From assembly GCF_014352855.1 (NCBI RefSeq), contig NZ_CP060697.1, positions 2,314,001 to 2,378,000 on the forward strand: 64,000 nt of DNA, in the 5' to 3' direction. Source of the DNA: Sphingomonas sabuli (lineage in GTDB: Bacteria; Pseudomonadota; Alphaproteobacteria; Sphingomonadales; Sphingomonadaceae). Position 1 is the first letter of the stretch, and each line of letters opens with the position of its first letter. Shown here in pieces: positions 34,133-43,155 of the stretch. The notes beneath the pieces were generated by a model that worked only from the letters and a program-made list of their open reading frames with translations, ran no database searches and was not told the origin of the DNA. The position numbers and the translations under genes are program-made.

Positions 34133-35337
34133 AGGCGGCCTTCGGCAATGCGCAGGATGGTCAGCGCGGACAGCGCCGCACGCTCGCCAAGGCTTTCGCT
34201 GATCAGAAATTCCTCCATGCTGTGGATCTTACCGCCGCGCACGCCCATCGTGTCGATCACGGGCACGCCGCAAGCGGCGATATTATTGCCGTCGCACACG
34301 CCGCCGGTGGCTTTCCAGCCGATCGGCTGGCCAAGGTCGGCGCCCGCCTGCTTCACCAGCTCGAACAGTTTCAGCATGTCGTCGGTCATTGGTTTGGGCG
34401 GCCGGCCGAACCCGCCGTGCGCGTGAATGGTCACGTCGCGCTCCGCAGCGACGGCGGCGACAATGGCCGCGATCGCTTCTTCAGCGTCGGCCTGAAGCTC
34501 CGGCGTGCGGGGACGCAGGTTCACGCGCAACACCGCCTTGTCGGGAACAACATTGTTCGGGCTGCCGCCGTCGATCCGCGCCGGATTGACGCTCAGTCCG
34601 TCGCGGCGAAGTTGGTCGAAGCGGAGCGCAAGGTCGGCGGCCGCCAGCAGCGCATTGCGTCCGTCTTCGGGGTTGCGCCCAGCGTGCGCGGACCGACCGT
34701 TCACGACGATCGAAAAATTGCCGCTTCCGGGACGTGCGCCGGCCAGCGTGCCGTCGGGCAAGGCCGACGGCTCATAGGTCAGCGCGGCGCGCTTGCCGCG
34801 GGACGCCCGGGCCAGCAGCGCCGCCGATCCCGGCGAGCCGACTTCCTCGTCGCTGTTAACGACGACTTCATAACCGATCCGGTCGGCACCCGGCACCGCC
34901 TCGACCGCCTTGAGTGCGGCCAGCATGACCGCCAGCCCGCCTTTCATGTCCGCGACTCCGGGGCCGTTAAGCACCCCGTCCTCAAGCCATTGCAGGTCCT
35001 GAAACGCGTGGTCGGCGCCGAACACGGTGTCCATGTGGCCGGTGAAGAGCAGTTGCACCGGGGCGTCGGGACGAACCGCAAGGTGCAGGTTGCGGCCGTG
35101 GTCCAGCGTAAAGGTCGCACCGTTCTCACTGACCTGCTCGACGTCGGTCGCATCCTCCAGCGTCAGCTCTCCCGGAAGCACGGAAAATGCGTCGGCAAGC
35201 GCGCCTGCGACCCGCTCCAGCCCGGGCAGGTTGCGGGACCCGCTGTTGATCGCGCTCCACGCGCGCACCTGGTCGAGCATCGGCTCGGCCTGCGCGCGGT
35301 TCACGGCGTCCTGTTCCACGTCGGAAAGGGTCGGCAT
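34129..35337 (-). CDS. M20 family metallohydrolase (CPG2-like), AST operon
   Basis: 402 residues. The dinuclear-zinc M20 motifs are GHMDTVFGAD, NGPGVADMKGG, and the catalytic Glu pair in NSDEEVGSPGS. The C-terminal His is in a later GGVCDGNNIA-type segment. The family cleaves C-terminal glutamate or acyl-amino acids. Being the first gene of the astA-astB operon, it may remove succinate from succinylglutamate in place of AstE. That is inference. Confidence 0.85.
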   Translation of the reverse strand: MPTLSDVEQDAVNRAQAEPMLDQVRAWSAINSGSRNLPGLERVAGALADAFSVLPGELTLEDATDVEQVSENGATFTLDHGRNLHLAVRPDAPVQLLFTGHMDTVFGADHAFQDLQWLEDGVLNGPGVADMKGGLAVMLAALKAVEAVPGADRIGYEVVVNSDEEVGSPGSAALLARASRGKRAALTYEPSALPDGTLAGARPGSGNFSIVVNGRSAHAGRNPEDGRNALLAAADLALRFDQLRRDGLSVNPARIDGGSPNNVVPDKAVLRVNLRPRTPELQADAEEAIAAIVAAVAAERDVTIHAHGGFGRPPKPMTDDMLKLFELVKQAGADLGQPIGWKATGGVCDGNNIAACGVPVIDTMGVRGGKIHSMEEFLISESLGERAALSALTILRIAEGRL

Positions 35338-35431
35338 GGCGGGTTCCTAGCCGCGCCGAAGACGGAAGGCCACAGGCTGCGCCGCGTTTCGAAGCTTGCA
35401 ACAAAGTCGCATTTTTGATGTTGTGCCGCCT

Positions 35432-36208
35432 ATGAAACATTTGCTCCCCTGCCTGGCGCTGGCAGCGCTCATCGTCCCGGCCGTATCGGCCGATGCAGCA
35501 ACGCCCTATCGCGTTCGCGTTGGGCTTGGCGCGCAGGTCGAGCCTGACTTTCCCGGCGCGGATTCGCTGGAAGTGAATCCGTATCCCGAAGTGTCGGTGG
35601 CGAAGGGTGACTCGCTGTTCAGCGTCGGTGCCCCCGACGACAGCTTTGCCATCCCGCTTTTCAGCTCCAGCGGCTTTTCCGCTGGCCCGGTGGCGGCGCT
35701 GGAATCCGCGCGCTACGACGGCGACGTCGGCGCGCCTGTTGGCGACGTCAAGCGGACGATCGAGGTGGGCGCCTTCGCGCAGCAGATGATCGGTGAGAAT
35801 TTCCGCGTCCGCGCAGAAGTGCGCAATGGCCTTGGCGGCCATGACGGGCTGATCGGCAATGTCGGCGCCGATTATATTGCGCGCGACGGCGACAATTGGA
35901 CGCTGACCGCGGGCCCGCGCGTGCGCTTCGGCGACGACGATTTCATGAACGCTTATTACGGCGTGACTCCGGCCGTCGCGGTGCTGTCGGGCCTGCCGGC
36001 TTATGACGCGGGCGGCGGTCTTCACGCAATCGGCGCGACCACCGGCTTTACCTATTCGCTGGGCGGCCCGTTGGGCCTGTTCGGCTACGGCCGCTACGAC
36101 CGGCTGGTCGGCGATGCCAAGGACTCACCGATCGTTCGCCAATATGGGTCGCCCGACCAATTCTCGGCCGGGCTGGGCGTGTCCTACACCTTCAACCTCA
36201 ACCTTTGA
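35432..36208 (+). CDS. MipA/OmpV family outer-membrane protein
   Basis: 258 residues from ATG at 35432. The signal peptide ends in VSADA. The beta-barrel has the family opening YRVRVGLGAQVEPDFPGAD and the closing GLGVSYTFNLNL with terminal aromatic/hydrophobic alternation. MipA-type proteins scaffold murein enzymes or respond to envelope stress; the exact role here is unknown. The end overlaps the rppH end by 11 bases. Confidence 0.85.
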   Translation: MKHLLPCLALAALIVPAVSADAATPYRVRVGLGAQVEPDFPGADSLEVNPYPEVSVAKGDSLFSVGAPDDSFAIPLFSSSGFSAGPVAALESARYDGDVGAPVGDVKRTIEVGAFAQQMIGENFRVRAEVRNGLGGHDGLIGNVGADYIARDGDNWTLTAGPRVRFGDDDFMNAYYGVTPAVAVLSGLPAYDAGGGLHAIGATTGFTYSLGGPLGLFGYGRYDRLVGDAKDSPIVRQYGSPDQFSAGLGVSYTFNLNL

Positions 36209-36677
36209 GGTAGGGCGCGAACTCGTCGAGCAAGCGGCGATACAGGTCGCGTTTGAACGGGACGATCAGGTCCGGTAGCGTTTTCGGCTCGATCCACTTC
36301 CAGTCGCGAAATTCAGGATGCTCGGTGGCGAGATCGATGTCGCCGTCGCTCCCGGTGAAACGGCCAAGGAACCAGTCCTGGATCTGGCCCTTCCATTTGC
36401 CGCCCCACACCTTATGCCGCCATTCGGGCGGCAGGTCGTAGCGTAGCTGCTCCGGGCACTCGCTGACCCGCTCGACCAGCGATGGCGGGATGCTGGTTTC
36501 CTCTTCCAGTTCGCGTAGGACGCCGGCCCACGGATCTTCCCCGTCGTCGAGCCCGCCCTGCGGCATCTGCCACGCTTCGTCCGTATTATCGATGCGCGCC
36601 GCGACAAACACCTTACCGTCGCGATTGAGCAGCATGATTCCCGCGCCGCGGCGGTACTGATGGTCGTCGGTCGTCAT
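36198..36677 (-). CDS. rppH: RNA pyrophosphohydrolase (Nudix)
   Basis: 159 residues with the Nudix box GGLDDGEDPWAGVLRELEEETSI (about 41-63). RppH-type flanks are YRRGAGIMLLN and the WGGKWKGQIQDWF motif. It removes pyrophosphate from mRNA 5' ends to start decay. It is convergent with mipA. Confidence 0.92.
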   Translation of the reverse strand: MTTDDHQYRRGAGIMLLNRDGKVFVAARIDNTDEAWQMPQGGLDDGEDPWAGVLRELEEETSIPPSLVERVSECPEQLRYDLPPEWRHKVWGGKWKGQIQDWFLGRFTGSDGDIDLATEHPEFRDWKWIEPKTLPDLIVPFKRDLYRRLLDEFAPYLKG

Positions 36678-36717
36678 CGCGCCGGTTTAGGCCTGCAGCG
36701 ATCCGCCGCAAGGGCGC

Positions 36718-38289
36718 TTACTTCACGCGCTCGAACGCGAGGTCGTGGAAGTCGTAGCTGAAGTCGGCAAGCGGGGAGAGCGCCTTCATCGTGATGCGGT
36801 CGGTCTTGCCGCCCTCGACGACGAAGGTGACCAGCGCGTCCTCGCCCGCGCCTTCGGGGAAGTGCGTGCGGAAGGTGTCGGGACCGAAGGGTTCGAGCCG
36901 GCTCTTGAACGGCGGCGAACGGGTGAAATCGATGTGCAGGCCATCGGCCCGGCGGGCGACGACGACATCGCCGTACCAGCGGTCACGATAGCGCCCGGCA
37001 TAAGCGTCGAGCGGCAGGGTTGGGCCGCCGGGCTTGGCGACCATGCCGCCGCCCGCCAGCGCCGCACGGACTTCGTTTTCGCCTTCCGCGACCTTTTTCT
37101 TGCCCCACGCGACCCAGTCGAACGGCGGCGCGCCGACCAGATGGTCGAGCAAGGCATTGCGCAACGCGGCCGCGCCATAGCCGTCTTCGGCGTTGGTAAA
37201 CGCGGCGACGGCGATGCCGTCTTCGGGGAAAAAGGCGGTGTGGGTGACCTGCCCGCTAAGCCCGCCGGAATGGGCGATCAGGCGCCGGCTGCGATATTGC
37301 TGGACGAACCAGCCGAGGGCGTAGCCACTCATCACCGACCGCGTCGGCTCGTCCGCGGACGGACCGGGACCGGACGACGTGATAACCTGCGGCGTCCACA
37401 TTTCCTTGGCTTGCGCCTCGCTCCACAGACGCGGGCCGCCCGAAACCTGGCCCTTGCCAAGCTGCACCTCCAGCCAGCGGGCAATGTCCCGCGCGCTGGC
37501 CTGGATGCCGCCGGCCGGGGCGACCAATTGCCCTTCGTCCGGCGCGATGACTCGCTGCGGGCCGATACCGCGCACCGGCGGGCCAAGCCGGGCATGCCGG
37601 CCCGCGACGTTGGGCTGGTTGGCGGGATCGATGAAGGGCAGCGACCGCATGCCGAGCGGCCGGAAAATGCGGTCGCGGACGTTGGTCCCCCACGACTGGC
37701 CGCTGACCCGTTCGATCAACAAGCCGGCAACGATGTAGAGGATGTTGTCGTAGGCGTAGCCGGAGCGGAAACCGCGCGCGAGCGGCAGATACTGAAGCCC
37801 GTTGAGGACTTCCGCCGCGGTCCGGTCCGACGTCGGGAATTGCATCAGGTCGCCCGCACCAAGCGCCAGCCCGCTGCGATGGACGAGCAGGTCGCGCACC
37901 GTGACCATCCGGGTGACCTCGGGATCGCTCATCTTGAATTCGGGCAGATATGTGACGACCGGTTCGTCCCAGCCGATCTTCTTGTCTTCGACCAGCATCG
38001 CCAGCAGCGCGCCGGTAAAGCTTTTGGAATTGGACGCGATGGCGAACTGCGTGTCGCTGTCGACCAGCGCGGGCTTGCCCATTTCGCGTACGCCATAGCC
38101 GCGGGTGAAGACCGGTTGGCCGGGGCGGATGATGGCAACCGATGCGCCCGGGATCGCGAAAGCATCCAGATGCTTGCGGACGATGGCGTCGATCGCCGGC
38201 TCCCCCGACTGGGCTAGGGCCGGCATGCTCACCGCCGCTACCCCCATGCCGCCAAGGATGAAGAAATCGCGCCGCGAAGCCTGGATCAT
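36718..38289 (-). CDS. Serine hydrolase, beta-lactamase fold, Tat-exported
   Basis: 523 residues. The twin-arginine signal SRRDFFILGG is at the N-terminus. Catalytic motifs are SNSK (SxxK) and YDN (YxN). A late HSGGLSGQ segment stands at the KTG position, and a C-terminal lipocalin-like DUF3471 domain covers about 420-523. Likely a D-aminopeptidase or esterase acting in the periplasm. It stands alone between rppH and korA. Confidence 0.87.
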   Translation of the reverse strand: MIQASRRDFFILGGMGVAAVSMPALAQSGEPAIDAIVRKHLDAFAIPGASVAIIRPGQPVFTRGYGVREMGKPALVDSDTQFAIASNSKSFTGALLAMLVEDKKIGWDEPVVTYLPEFKMSDPEVTRMVTVRDLLVHRSGLALGAGDLMQFPTSDRTAAEVLNGLQYLPLARGFRSGYAYDNILYIVAGLLIERVSGQSWGTNVRDRIFRPLGMRSLPFIDPANQPNVAGRHARLGPPVRGIGPQRVIAPDEGQLVAPAGGIQASARDIARWLEVQLGKGQVSGGPRLWSEAQAKEMWTPQVITSSGPGPSADEPTRSVMSGYALGWFVQQYRSRRLIAHSGGLSGQVTHTAFFPEDGIAVAAFTNAEDGYGAAALRNALLDHLVGAPPFDWVAWGKKKVAEGENEVRAALAGGGMVAKPGGPTLPLDAYAGRYRDRWYGDVVVARRADGLHIDFTRSPPFKSRLEPFGPDTFRTHFPEGAGEDALVTFVVEGGKTDRITMKALSPLADFSYDFHDLAFERVK

Positions 38290-38408
38290 GCCGTCCCCCC
38301 GATGATGTCGATGTCATGGTAGCGGGATGGCGGCGACCGGCCTAGGCCGCATCGCGATCCTGCGCATTCGGGTGGCGAAAGGCGCGCCGGCGTCCTAAGT
38401 GGCGACTC

Positions 38409-40292
38409 ATGGCCACTGCCTCGCACCGCGTCACCGAAGCCGAGTCCAACGCCCATCCGCCCAGGGAAGCGGTCGTCGTCCGCTTTGCCGGGGACAGCGG
38501 CGATGGCATGCAGTTGACCGGCGGGCAGTTCACCCTGTCCACCGCGCTGGCCGGCAACGACCTTGCCACATTCCCCGATTTTCCGGCGGAAATCCGCGCG
38601 CCGCAGGGCACGACCTTCGGCGTTTCCGCCTTCCAGATCAATTTCGGGTCGACCGCGATCGAAACTGCCGGCGACCAGCCCGACGTGCTGATCGCGATGA
38701 ACCCGGCGGCGCTGAAGGTGAATGCCAGCCAGCTTCGCGAAGGCGGGTTGATCATCGCCGACGAGGGCGAATTCAACGCCCGCAATCTCAGCAAGGCCGG
38801 TTACGACAGCAACCCGCTGGACGACGACAGCCTGGCTAGGTGGCAGGTGCTCAGCTTCAACATCTCGCAGCTGACGCTCGACGCGGTGAAGCCGTTCGGG
38901 CTGGGCAACAAGGAAGCGCTGCGCTGCAAGAACATGTGGACGCTGGGCCTGGCGCTGTGGATGTTCGACCGCGATCGCCAGCCAATCGTCGATTGGCTCA
39001 ACACGAAGTTCGCCAAGGCGCCGGAACTGGCGGAAGCCAATATCGCCGCGCTCAATGCCGGCCATGCCTATGGCGAAACGGTCGAGATCGGGGCGCCCTC
39101 TGTCTCGCCGCAACATATCGCCGCTGCGCCGGTCGAACCGGGTCTTTACCGCACCGTCACCGGCGCGGAATCGCTGTCGCTCGGACTGGTCGCCGGATGC
39201 CAGCTGGCGGGCGTGAAGATGTTCTTCGGCTCCTATCCGATCACGCCGGCGAGCCCGTTGCTGCACCACCTCGCGCGGCTCAAGGAATATGGGATCACCA
39301 CGTTCCAGGCGGAGGACGAGATTGCGGCCATTTGCGCGGCGATCGGCGCGAGTTACGCCGGGTCGCTGGGCATCACGTCCTCGTCCGGGCCGGGCATCGC
39401 GCTGAAGACCGAGGCGCTGGGACTGGCGATCATGACCGAACTGCCGCTGGTGGTGGTCAATTCGCAGCGCGGCGGCCCGTCGACCGGGCTGCCGACCAAG
39501 ACCGAACAATCCGACCTTTACCAGGCTGTGTACGGCCGCAATGCCGACGCGCCGTTGCCGGTTATTGCGGCGCGGTCTCCCGCGGACGCATTCGATTGCG
39601 CGATCGAGGCGTGCCGCATCGCGACTCACTTCATGACGCCGGTTATGCTGCTGACCGACGGCTATATCGCCAATGCCGCGGAACCGTGGCGCGTGCCGGA
39701 CATGACCACGTACGAGCCTTTCCCGGTCAAATTCCACGACGAAGCGCCGCCCGAAGGCCAGCGCGTGATGCCTTACGACCGCGAATGCGACGGCGCACGG
39801 CCGTGGATCCGTCCGGGCACGCCGGGTCTCGAACACCGCATCGGCGGGATCGAGAAGGCGCCGAGCACCGGCGACATCGACTATAGTCCCGAAGCGCACC
39901 AGGACATGACCGACGCGCGCCACACCAAGGTGCTGGAAGTGTCGCACACGATTCCGGATCAGGAGGTGTGCCTGGGCGAGGACAGCGGCAAGCTGGCCGT
40001 GGTCGGCTGGGGGTCGACCTTCGGTCCCATCCATCAGGCCGTGCGCCGCGCCCGGTCGCGCGGGATGGACGTCAGCCATATCCACATCCGCCACATCTGG
40101 CCGCTGCCGCGCAACCTCGGGCCGCTGCTCAAGGGCTTTGAAAAAATCCTGATCCCGGAAATGAACATGGGCCAGCTCAAGACCCTGCTGCGCGATCAGT
40201 ATCTGGTCGATGCGCAATCGCTGTCCAAGGTGGCCGGACAACCGTTCCGGATCGCAGAGATTGAGGCGGAAATAGAGGCGATGGTCGGATGA
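38409..40292 (+). CDS. korA: 2-oxoglutarate:ferredoxin oxidoreductase, alpha (gamma-alpha fused) subunit
   Basis: 627 residues. The N-terminal gamma-type domain (about 15-190) begins VVVRFAGDSGDGMQLTGG. The alpha domain follows with SYPITPASPLLHHL, SSSGPGIALKTEALGLA and RGGPSTGLPTKTEQSDL. With KorB it oxidises 2-oxoglutarate to succinyl-CoA with reduction of ferredoxin. No ferredoxin gene is adjacent. Its stop overlaps the start of a 24-codon frame that separates it from korB. Confidence 0.93.
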   Translation: MATASHRVTEAESNAHPPREAVVVRFAGDSGDGMQLTGGQFTLSTALAGNDLATFPDFPAEIRAPQGTTFGVSAFQINFGSTAIETAGDQPDVLIAMNPAALKVNASQLREGGLIIADEGEFNARNLSKAGYDSNPLDDDSLARWQVLSFNISQLTLDAVKPFGLGNKEALRCKNMWTLGLALWMFDRDRQPIVDWLNTKFAKAPELAEANIAALNAGHAYGETVEIGAPSVSPQHIAAAPVEPGLYRTVTGAESLSLGLVAGCQLAGVKMFFGSYPITPASPLLHHLARLKEYGITTFQAEDEIAAICAAIGASYAGSLGITSSSGPGIALKTEALGLAIMTELPLVVVNSQRGGPSTGLPTKTEQSDLYQAVYGRNADAPLPVIAARSPADAFDCAIEACRIATHFMTPVMLLTDGYIANAAEPWRVPDMTTYEPFPVKFHDEAPPEGQRVMPYDRECDGARPWIRPGTPGLEHRIGGIEKAPSTGDIDYSPEAHQDMTDARHTKVLEVSHTIPDQEVCLGEDSGKLAVVGWGSTFGPIHQAVRRARSRGMDVSHIHIRHIWPLPRNLGPLLKGFEKILIPEMNMGQLKTLLRDQYLVDAQSLSKVAGQPFRIAEIEAEIEAMVG

Positions 40293-40363
40293 AGCAGATC
40301 AACCCAATCCCGATGATCGCGATGCTGATCGTGGTCGTGGTCCTTATTTTCTGGCTGATGTAG
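40289..40363 (+). CDS. Candidate single-helix micro-protein between korA and korB (24 residues)
   Basis: ATG at 40289 forms an ATGA overlap with the korA stop, and the frame ends at TAG 40361-40363, four bases before the korB ATG. The product begins MKQINPIP and is then entirely hydrophobic (MIAMLIVVVVLIFWLM), a single membrane helix. The tight fit between two coupled genes suggests real translation. The role, perhaps anchoring KorAB at the membrane, is a guess. Confidence 0.55.
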   Translation: MKQINPIPMIAMLIVVVVLIFWLM

Positions 40364-40367
40364 GCAC

Positions 40368-41390
40368 ATGAACGACGCAACCCCCATCCCGACGACCACC
40401 GCCAAGGACTGGGCGTCCGACCAGGAAGTGCGCTGGTGCCCGGGCTGCGGCGATTATGCGGTGTTGAAGGCCGTTCAGCGGACCATGCCGGACCTTGGCG
40501 TGGCGCGGGAAAAGACGGTGTTCATTTCCGGCATCGGCTGTTCCAGCCGCTTTCCCTATTACATGTCGACCTACGGTTTTCATACGATCCACGGCCGCGC
40601 GCCGGCGTTCGCGACCGGGGTCAAGCTGGCCAACCCGGAACTGGACGTGTGGATCATCACCGGCGACGGCGATGCGCTCAGCATCGGCGGCAATCACACG
40701 ATGCACGTCATCCGCCGCAACCTGGACACGCAGATCCTGTTGTTCAACAATGAAATCTACGGGCTGACAAAGGGGCAATATTCGCCAACCTCGCGCATCG
40801 GCACGCGCAGCCCATCGACCCCGTTCGGATCGGTCGACCGGCCGGTCAATCCGTGCATGTTCGCTTTGGGGTCGGGCGCCCGGTTCATCGCGCGCGGCAT
40901 CGACGTGCACAAGAACCTGCCCGACGTGCTCAAGGCGGCGCACGCGCACAAGGGCGCCAGCTTCGTCGAAATCTATCAGAATTGCATCGTCTACAACGAC
41001 GACGTCTTTGCCGCCTTCACGCAAAAGCAGAACGCACCGCATGCCCAGCTATGGCTGCAGGCGGGCGAGAAGCTGCTGTTCGACGGCGGCGCCAAGGGCC
41101 TGGCGCTGGACACCGAGGCGCTGGCGCTGAAGGTCGTTGCTGGCGACGATCCCGCGGTCATCGCCCATAACCCGAAGAACCGCGGCATGGCGGCGATGCT
41201 GATCGAGATGCAGCAATCCGAAGGCTTCCCGGTCGCCCTCGGCGTCATTTACGAAGATCCGCGCCCGACCTTTGAAAGCGCGGTGATCGAGCAGAACGCC
41301 AAGGCCGCCGAAGGCAAGGCCCCGGACCTGCAGAAGCTCGTCAGCAAGGGCCAGACCTGGCAGGTGCTGAAGGAACCGCGCGCGGAGTGA
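40368..41390 (+). CDS. korB: 2-oxoglutarate:ferredoxin oxidoreductase, beta subunit
   Basis: 340 residues. The thiamine-diphosphate-binding beta subunit shows WCPGCGDY at the N-terminus, GIGCSSRFPYY, and the TPP/Mg motif GDGDALSIGGNH with NNEIYGLTKGQYSPTS. It lacks the extra ferredoxin domain of fused forms. It pairs with KorA directly upstream. Confidence 0.94.
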   Translation: MNDATPIPTTTAKDWASDQEVRWCPGCGDYAVLKAVQRTMPDLGVAREKTVFISGIGCSSRFPYYMSTYGFHTIHGRAPAFATGVKLANPELDVWIITGDGDALSIGGNHTMHVIRRNLDTQILLFNNEIYGLTKGQYSPTSRIGTRSPSTPFGSVDRPVNPCMFALGSGARFIARGIDVHKNLPDVLKAAHAHKGASFVEIYQNCIVYNDDVFAAFTQKQNAPHAQLWLQAGEKLLFDGGAKGLALDTEALALKVVAGDDPAVIAHNPKNRGMAAMLIEMQQSEGFPVALGVIYEDPRPTFESAVIEQNAKAAEGKAPDLQKLVSKGQTWQVLKEPRAE

Positions 41391-41397
41391 TCCGCCC

Positions 41398-42063
41398 GTG
41401 ATCCCGCGCCAGCGCGTCGCTTCGGCCCACATCCCGGGCGGCGGCGAGATGACCCTGTACCGCCGCGGCGATGACCACATGATCCTGGTCGACCGCGAAG
41501 AATTGATGTCGACCCGAATGGGCGGCTCCGAAGAAGCGCTGGCGACGATGACCGCTGAGCGGCTGGGCCGGCGGCCCGCCCAGCGCTGGCTGATCGGCGG
41601 CTATGGCATGGGCTTCACGCTGCGCGCGGCGCTCGGCGTCCTGCCCGCGGATGCGCGGATCACCGTCGCCGAACTGATGCCGGAGATTGTCGATTGGGCA
41701 CGGGGGCCGATGGCGGCGCTGACCGGCGCCAGCCTTGACGACCCGCGCGTCACGGTCCGCATCGGCGATGTCGCCGACAGTATCGCTCAAGGTCCGTGGG
41801 ACGCGATCCTGCTGGATGTCGACAATGGTCCCGACGGCCTCGTCCGCGCCGACAACGACCGGCTGTATAGCGCAGCGGGCCTGGTCGGCGCGCGCGGCGC
41901 GCTGGCTCGCGGCGGCATCCTCGCCATCTGGTCCGCCGCGCCCGACCCGGCCTTCGCCAAACGGCTTGCGGCGGCACGCTTTCGCGTGGAAGAACAAGGC
42001 GTGCGCGCCCGGGCCAACGGCAAGGGACCGCGCCACGTCATCTGGTTCGCCACTCCCGCCTAA
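41398..42063 (+). CDS. Spermidine synthase-like SAM-dependent protein
   Basis: 221 residues, GTG start 7 bases after korB. The Rossmann core has a glycine-rich IGGYGMGFTLRAAL, the acidic ribose-binding VAELMPEIVDWA, and the ILLDVDNGPDG segment. This matches the SpeE-like methyltransferase/aminopropyltransferase superfamily. It is shorter than true spermidine synthases and lacks clear polyamine residues, so it may be a methyltransferase. Confidence 0.75.
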   Translation: MIPRQRVASAHIPGGGEMTLYRRGDDHMILVDREELMSTRMGGSEEALATMTAERLGRRPAQRWLIGGYGMGFTLRAALGVLPADARITVAELMPEIVDWARGPMAALTGASLDDPRVTVRIGDVADSIAQGPWDAILLDVDNGPDGLVRADNDRLYSAAGLVGARGALARGGILAIWSAAPDPAFAKRLAAARFRVEEQGVRARANGKGPRHVIWFATPA

Positions 42064-42072
42064 AAGGTTCGC

Positions 42073-43014
42073 TTGGACAATCTCACGCACTCAATGGCCG
42101 GCTGGGTGCTTGGCCAGGCCGGACTGAAGACCGAGAGCCGCAAGGGGCTGGCGGCGCTGATCCTTGGCGCGAACATGCCGGATATCGACGTCTTCTTCGG
42201 CTGGGTGCCGTGGGAACCCTTGTCGATCCATCGCGGCTTTACCCATGGGCTGGTCGGCGGCGTACTGGTCATGCCGCCGATCCTGGCCGGGCTGTTGCTA
42301 TTGCTGGACCGCTGGCAAGTCGGTCGCGGCACGGTGTTTCGAAGCGGGCTGGAAATGCGGCCGTGGCGGCTGCTCGCCTTATGTTATGTCGGCGCGATCA
42401 CGCACCCCATGCTCGACGTGCTGACGACCTATTCGGTGCAATTGCTGTCGCCTTTTTCCAGCGGCTGGTACCATTCCGACGGGCTGTTCATCATCGACCT
42501 ATGGATCTGGCTGTTCGTCGGCGGCGCGATTTTCTGGTCGAAGCGGCGGGAAAAGCGGGGCGGTGCGTGGCGCACCCCGGCACGAACCGCGATTGCCGTG
42601 ACGCTGGTCTATATCGCCGCCAACCTGGCGATCAGCGCCCGCGCGGGTGCGGACGTCCGCGCCTGGGCCGGCCAGCGCCCGGTGGATGCGATCTTCGCCT
42701 CGCCGCCGCCCTTTTACCCGTGGCGCCGCGACATGGTCTGGCGCGAGGCCGCCTGTTACCGGCGGGCGAGCTACAGCCCGGTCGCCGGCCTCGGCTCCGT
42801 CGGCGGCTGCGAGCCGACCGGACTCGACGATCCGCTGGTACGCCGGACGATCGCCGGATCGGCCAGCCTGCACAAATTCCTTAAATGGTCGATCCTGCCG
42901 CAGGCGCGGGTCGAACGGTCAGGCTGCGACGCCAGGGTTTACGTCGGCGACGCGCGCTACGGGCCGCCTGGCCAGTCGCGGCTGGCGCGGGAAACGACGC
43001 TCAAGACCTGTTGA
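42073..43014 (+). CDS. YdjM-like inner-membrane metal-dependent hydrolase (DUF457)
   Basis: 313 residues, TTG start with AAGG five bases upstream. It opens with the family signature DNLTHSMAGWVLG, then NMPDIDVFFG and HRGFTHG (metal-binding His/Asp). Several membrane helices follow and a soluble C-terminal domain with three Cys. YdjM-type proteins are LexA-regulated in E. coli; no LexA site was seen here. Confidence 0.85.
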   Translation: MDNLTHSMAGWVLGQAGLKTESRKGLAALILGANMPDIDVFFGWVPWEPLSIHRGFTHGLVGGVLVMPPILAGLLLLLDRWQVGRGTVFRSGLEMRPWRLLALCYVGAITHPMLDVLTTYSVQLLSPFSSGWYHSDGLFIIDLWIWLFVGGAIFWSKRREKRGGAWRTPARTAIAVTLVYIAANLAISARAGADVRAWAGQRPVDAIFASPPPFYPWRRDMVWREAACYRRASYSPVAGLGSVGGCEPTGLDDPLVRRTIAGSASLHKFLKWSILPQARVERSGCDARVYVGDARYGPPGQSRLARETTLKTC

Positions 43015-43048
43015 GGCCGCGCCGGCCGGTAAAAGATAGCGGCAACAA

Positions 43049-43080
43049 GGAACCTTCAACAAATCCAATATGTTGGGTTT
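43049..43080 (+). promoter_or_regulatory. Candidate promoter/operator upstream of tonB
   Basis: GGAAC (43049-43053), 17 bases, then TGTT resembles the alphaproteobacterial EcfG promoter (GGAAC-N16/17-CGTT) with one mismatch. Overlapping it, AAATCCAA and TTGGGTTT (43061-43080) form an imperfect inverted repeat around TATG. Either may control tonB; both are pattern matches only. Confidence 0.3.
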
Positions 43081-43155
43081 ACAAGCGAGCCATTCCGGCC
43101 GCTCTTCCGGCATTGCGGTGACCTCCTTCGTCCCGGTTCGGACGAACCGAGGAAA

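Noticed and set aside
38286..40241. 651-codon open frame on the minus strand opposite korA
   Set aside because: korA is unambiguous on the plus strand; the opposite frame has no family motif, is His/Arg/Asp-rich and is a GC-driven shadow.
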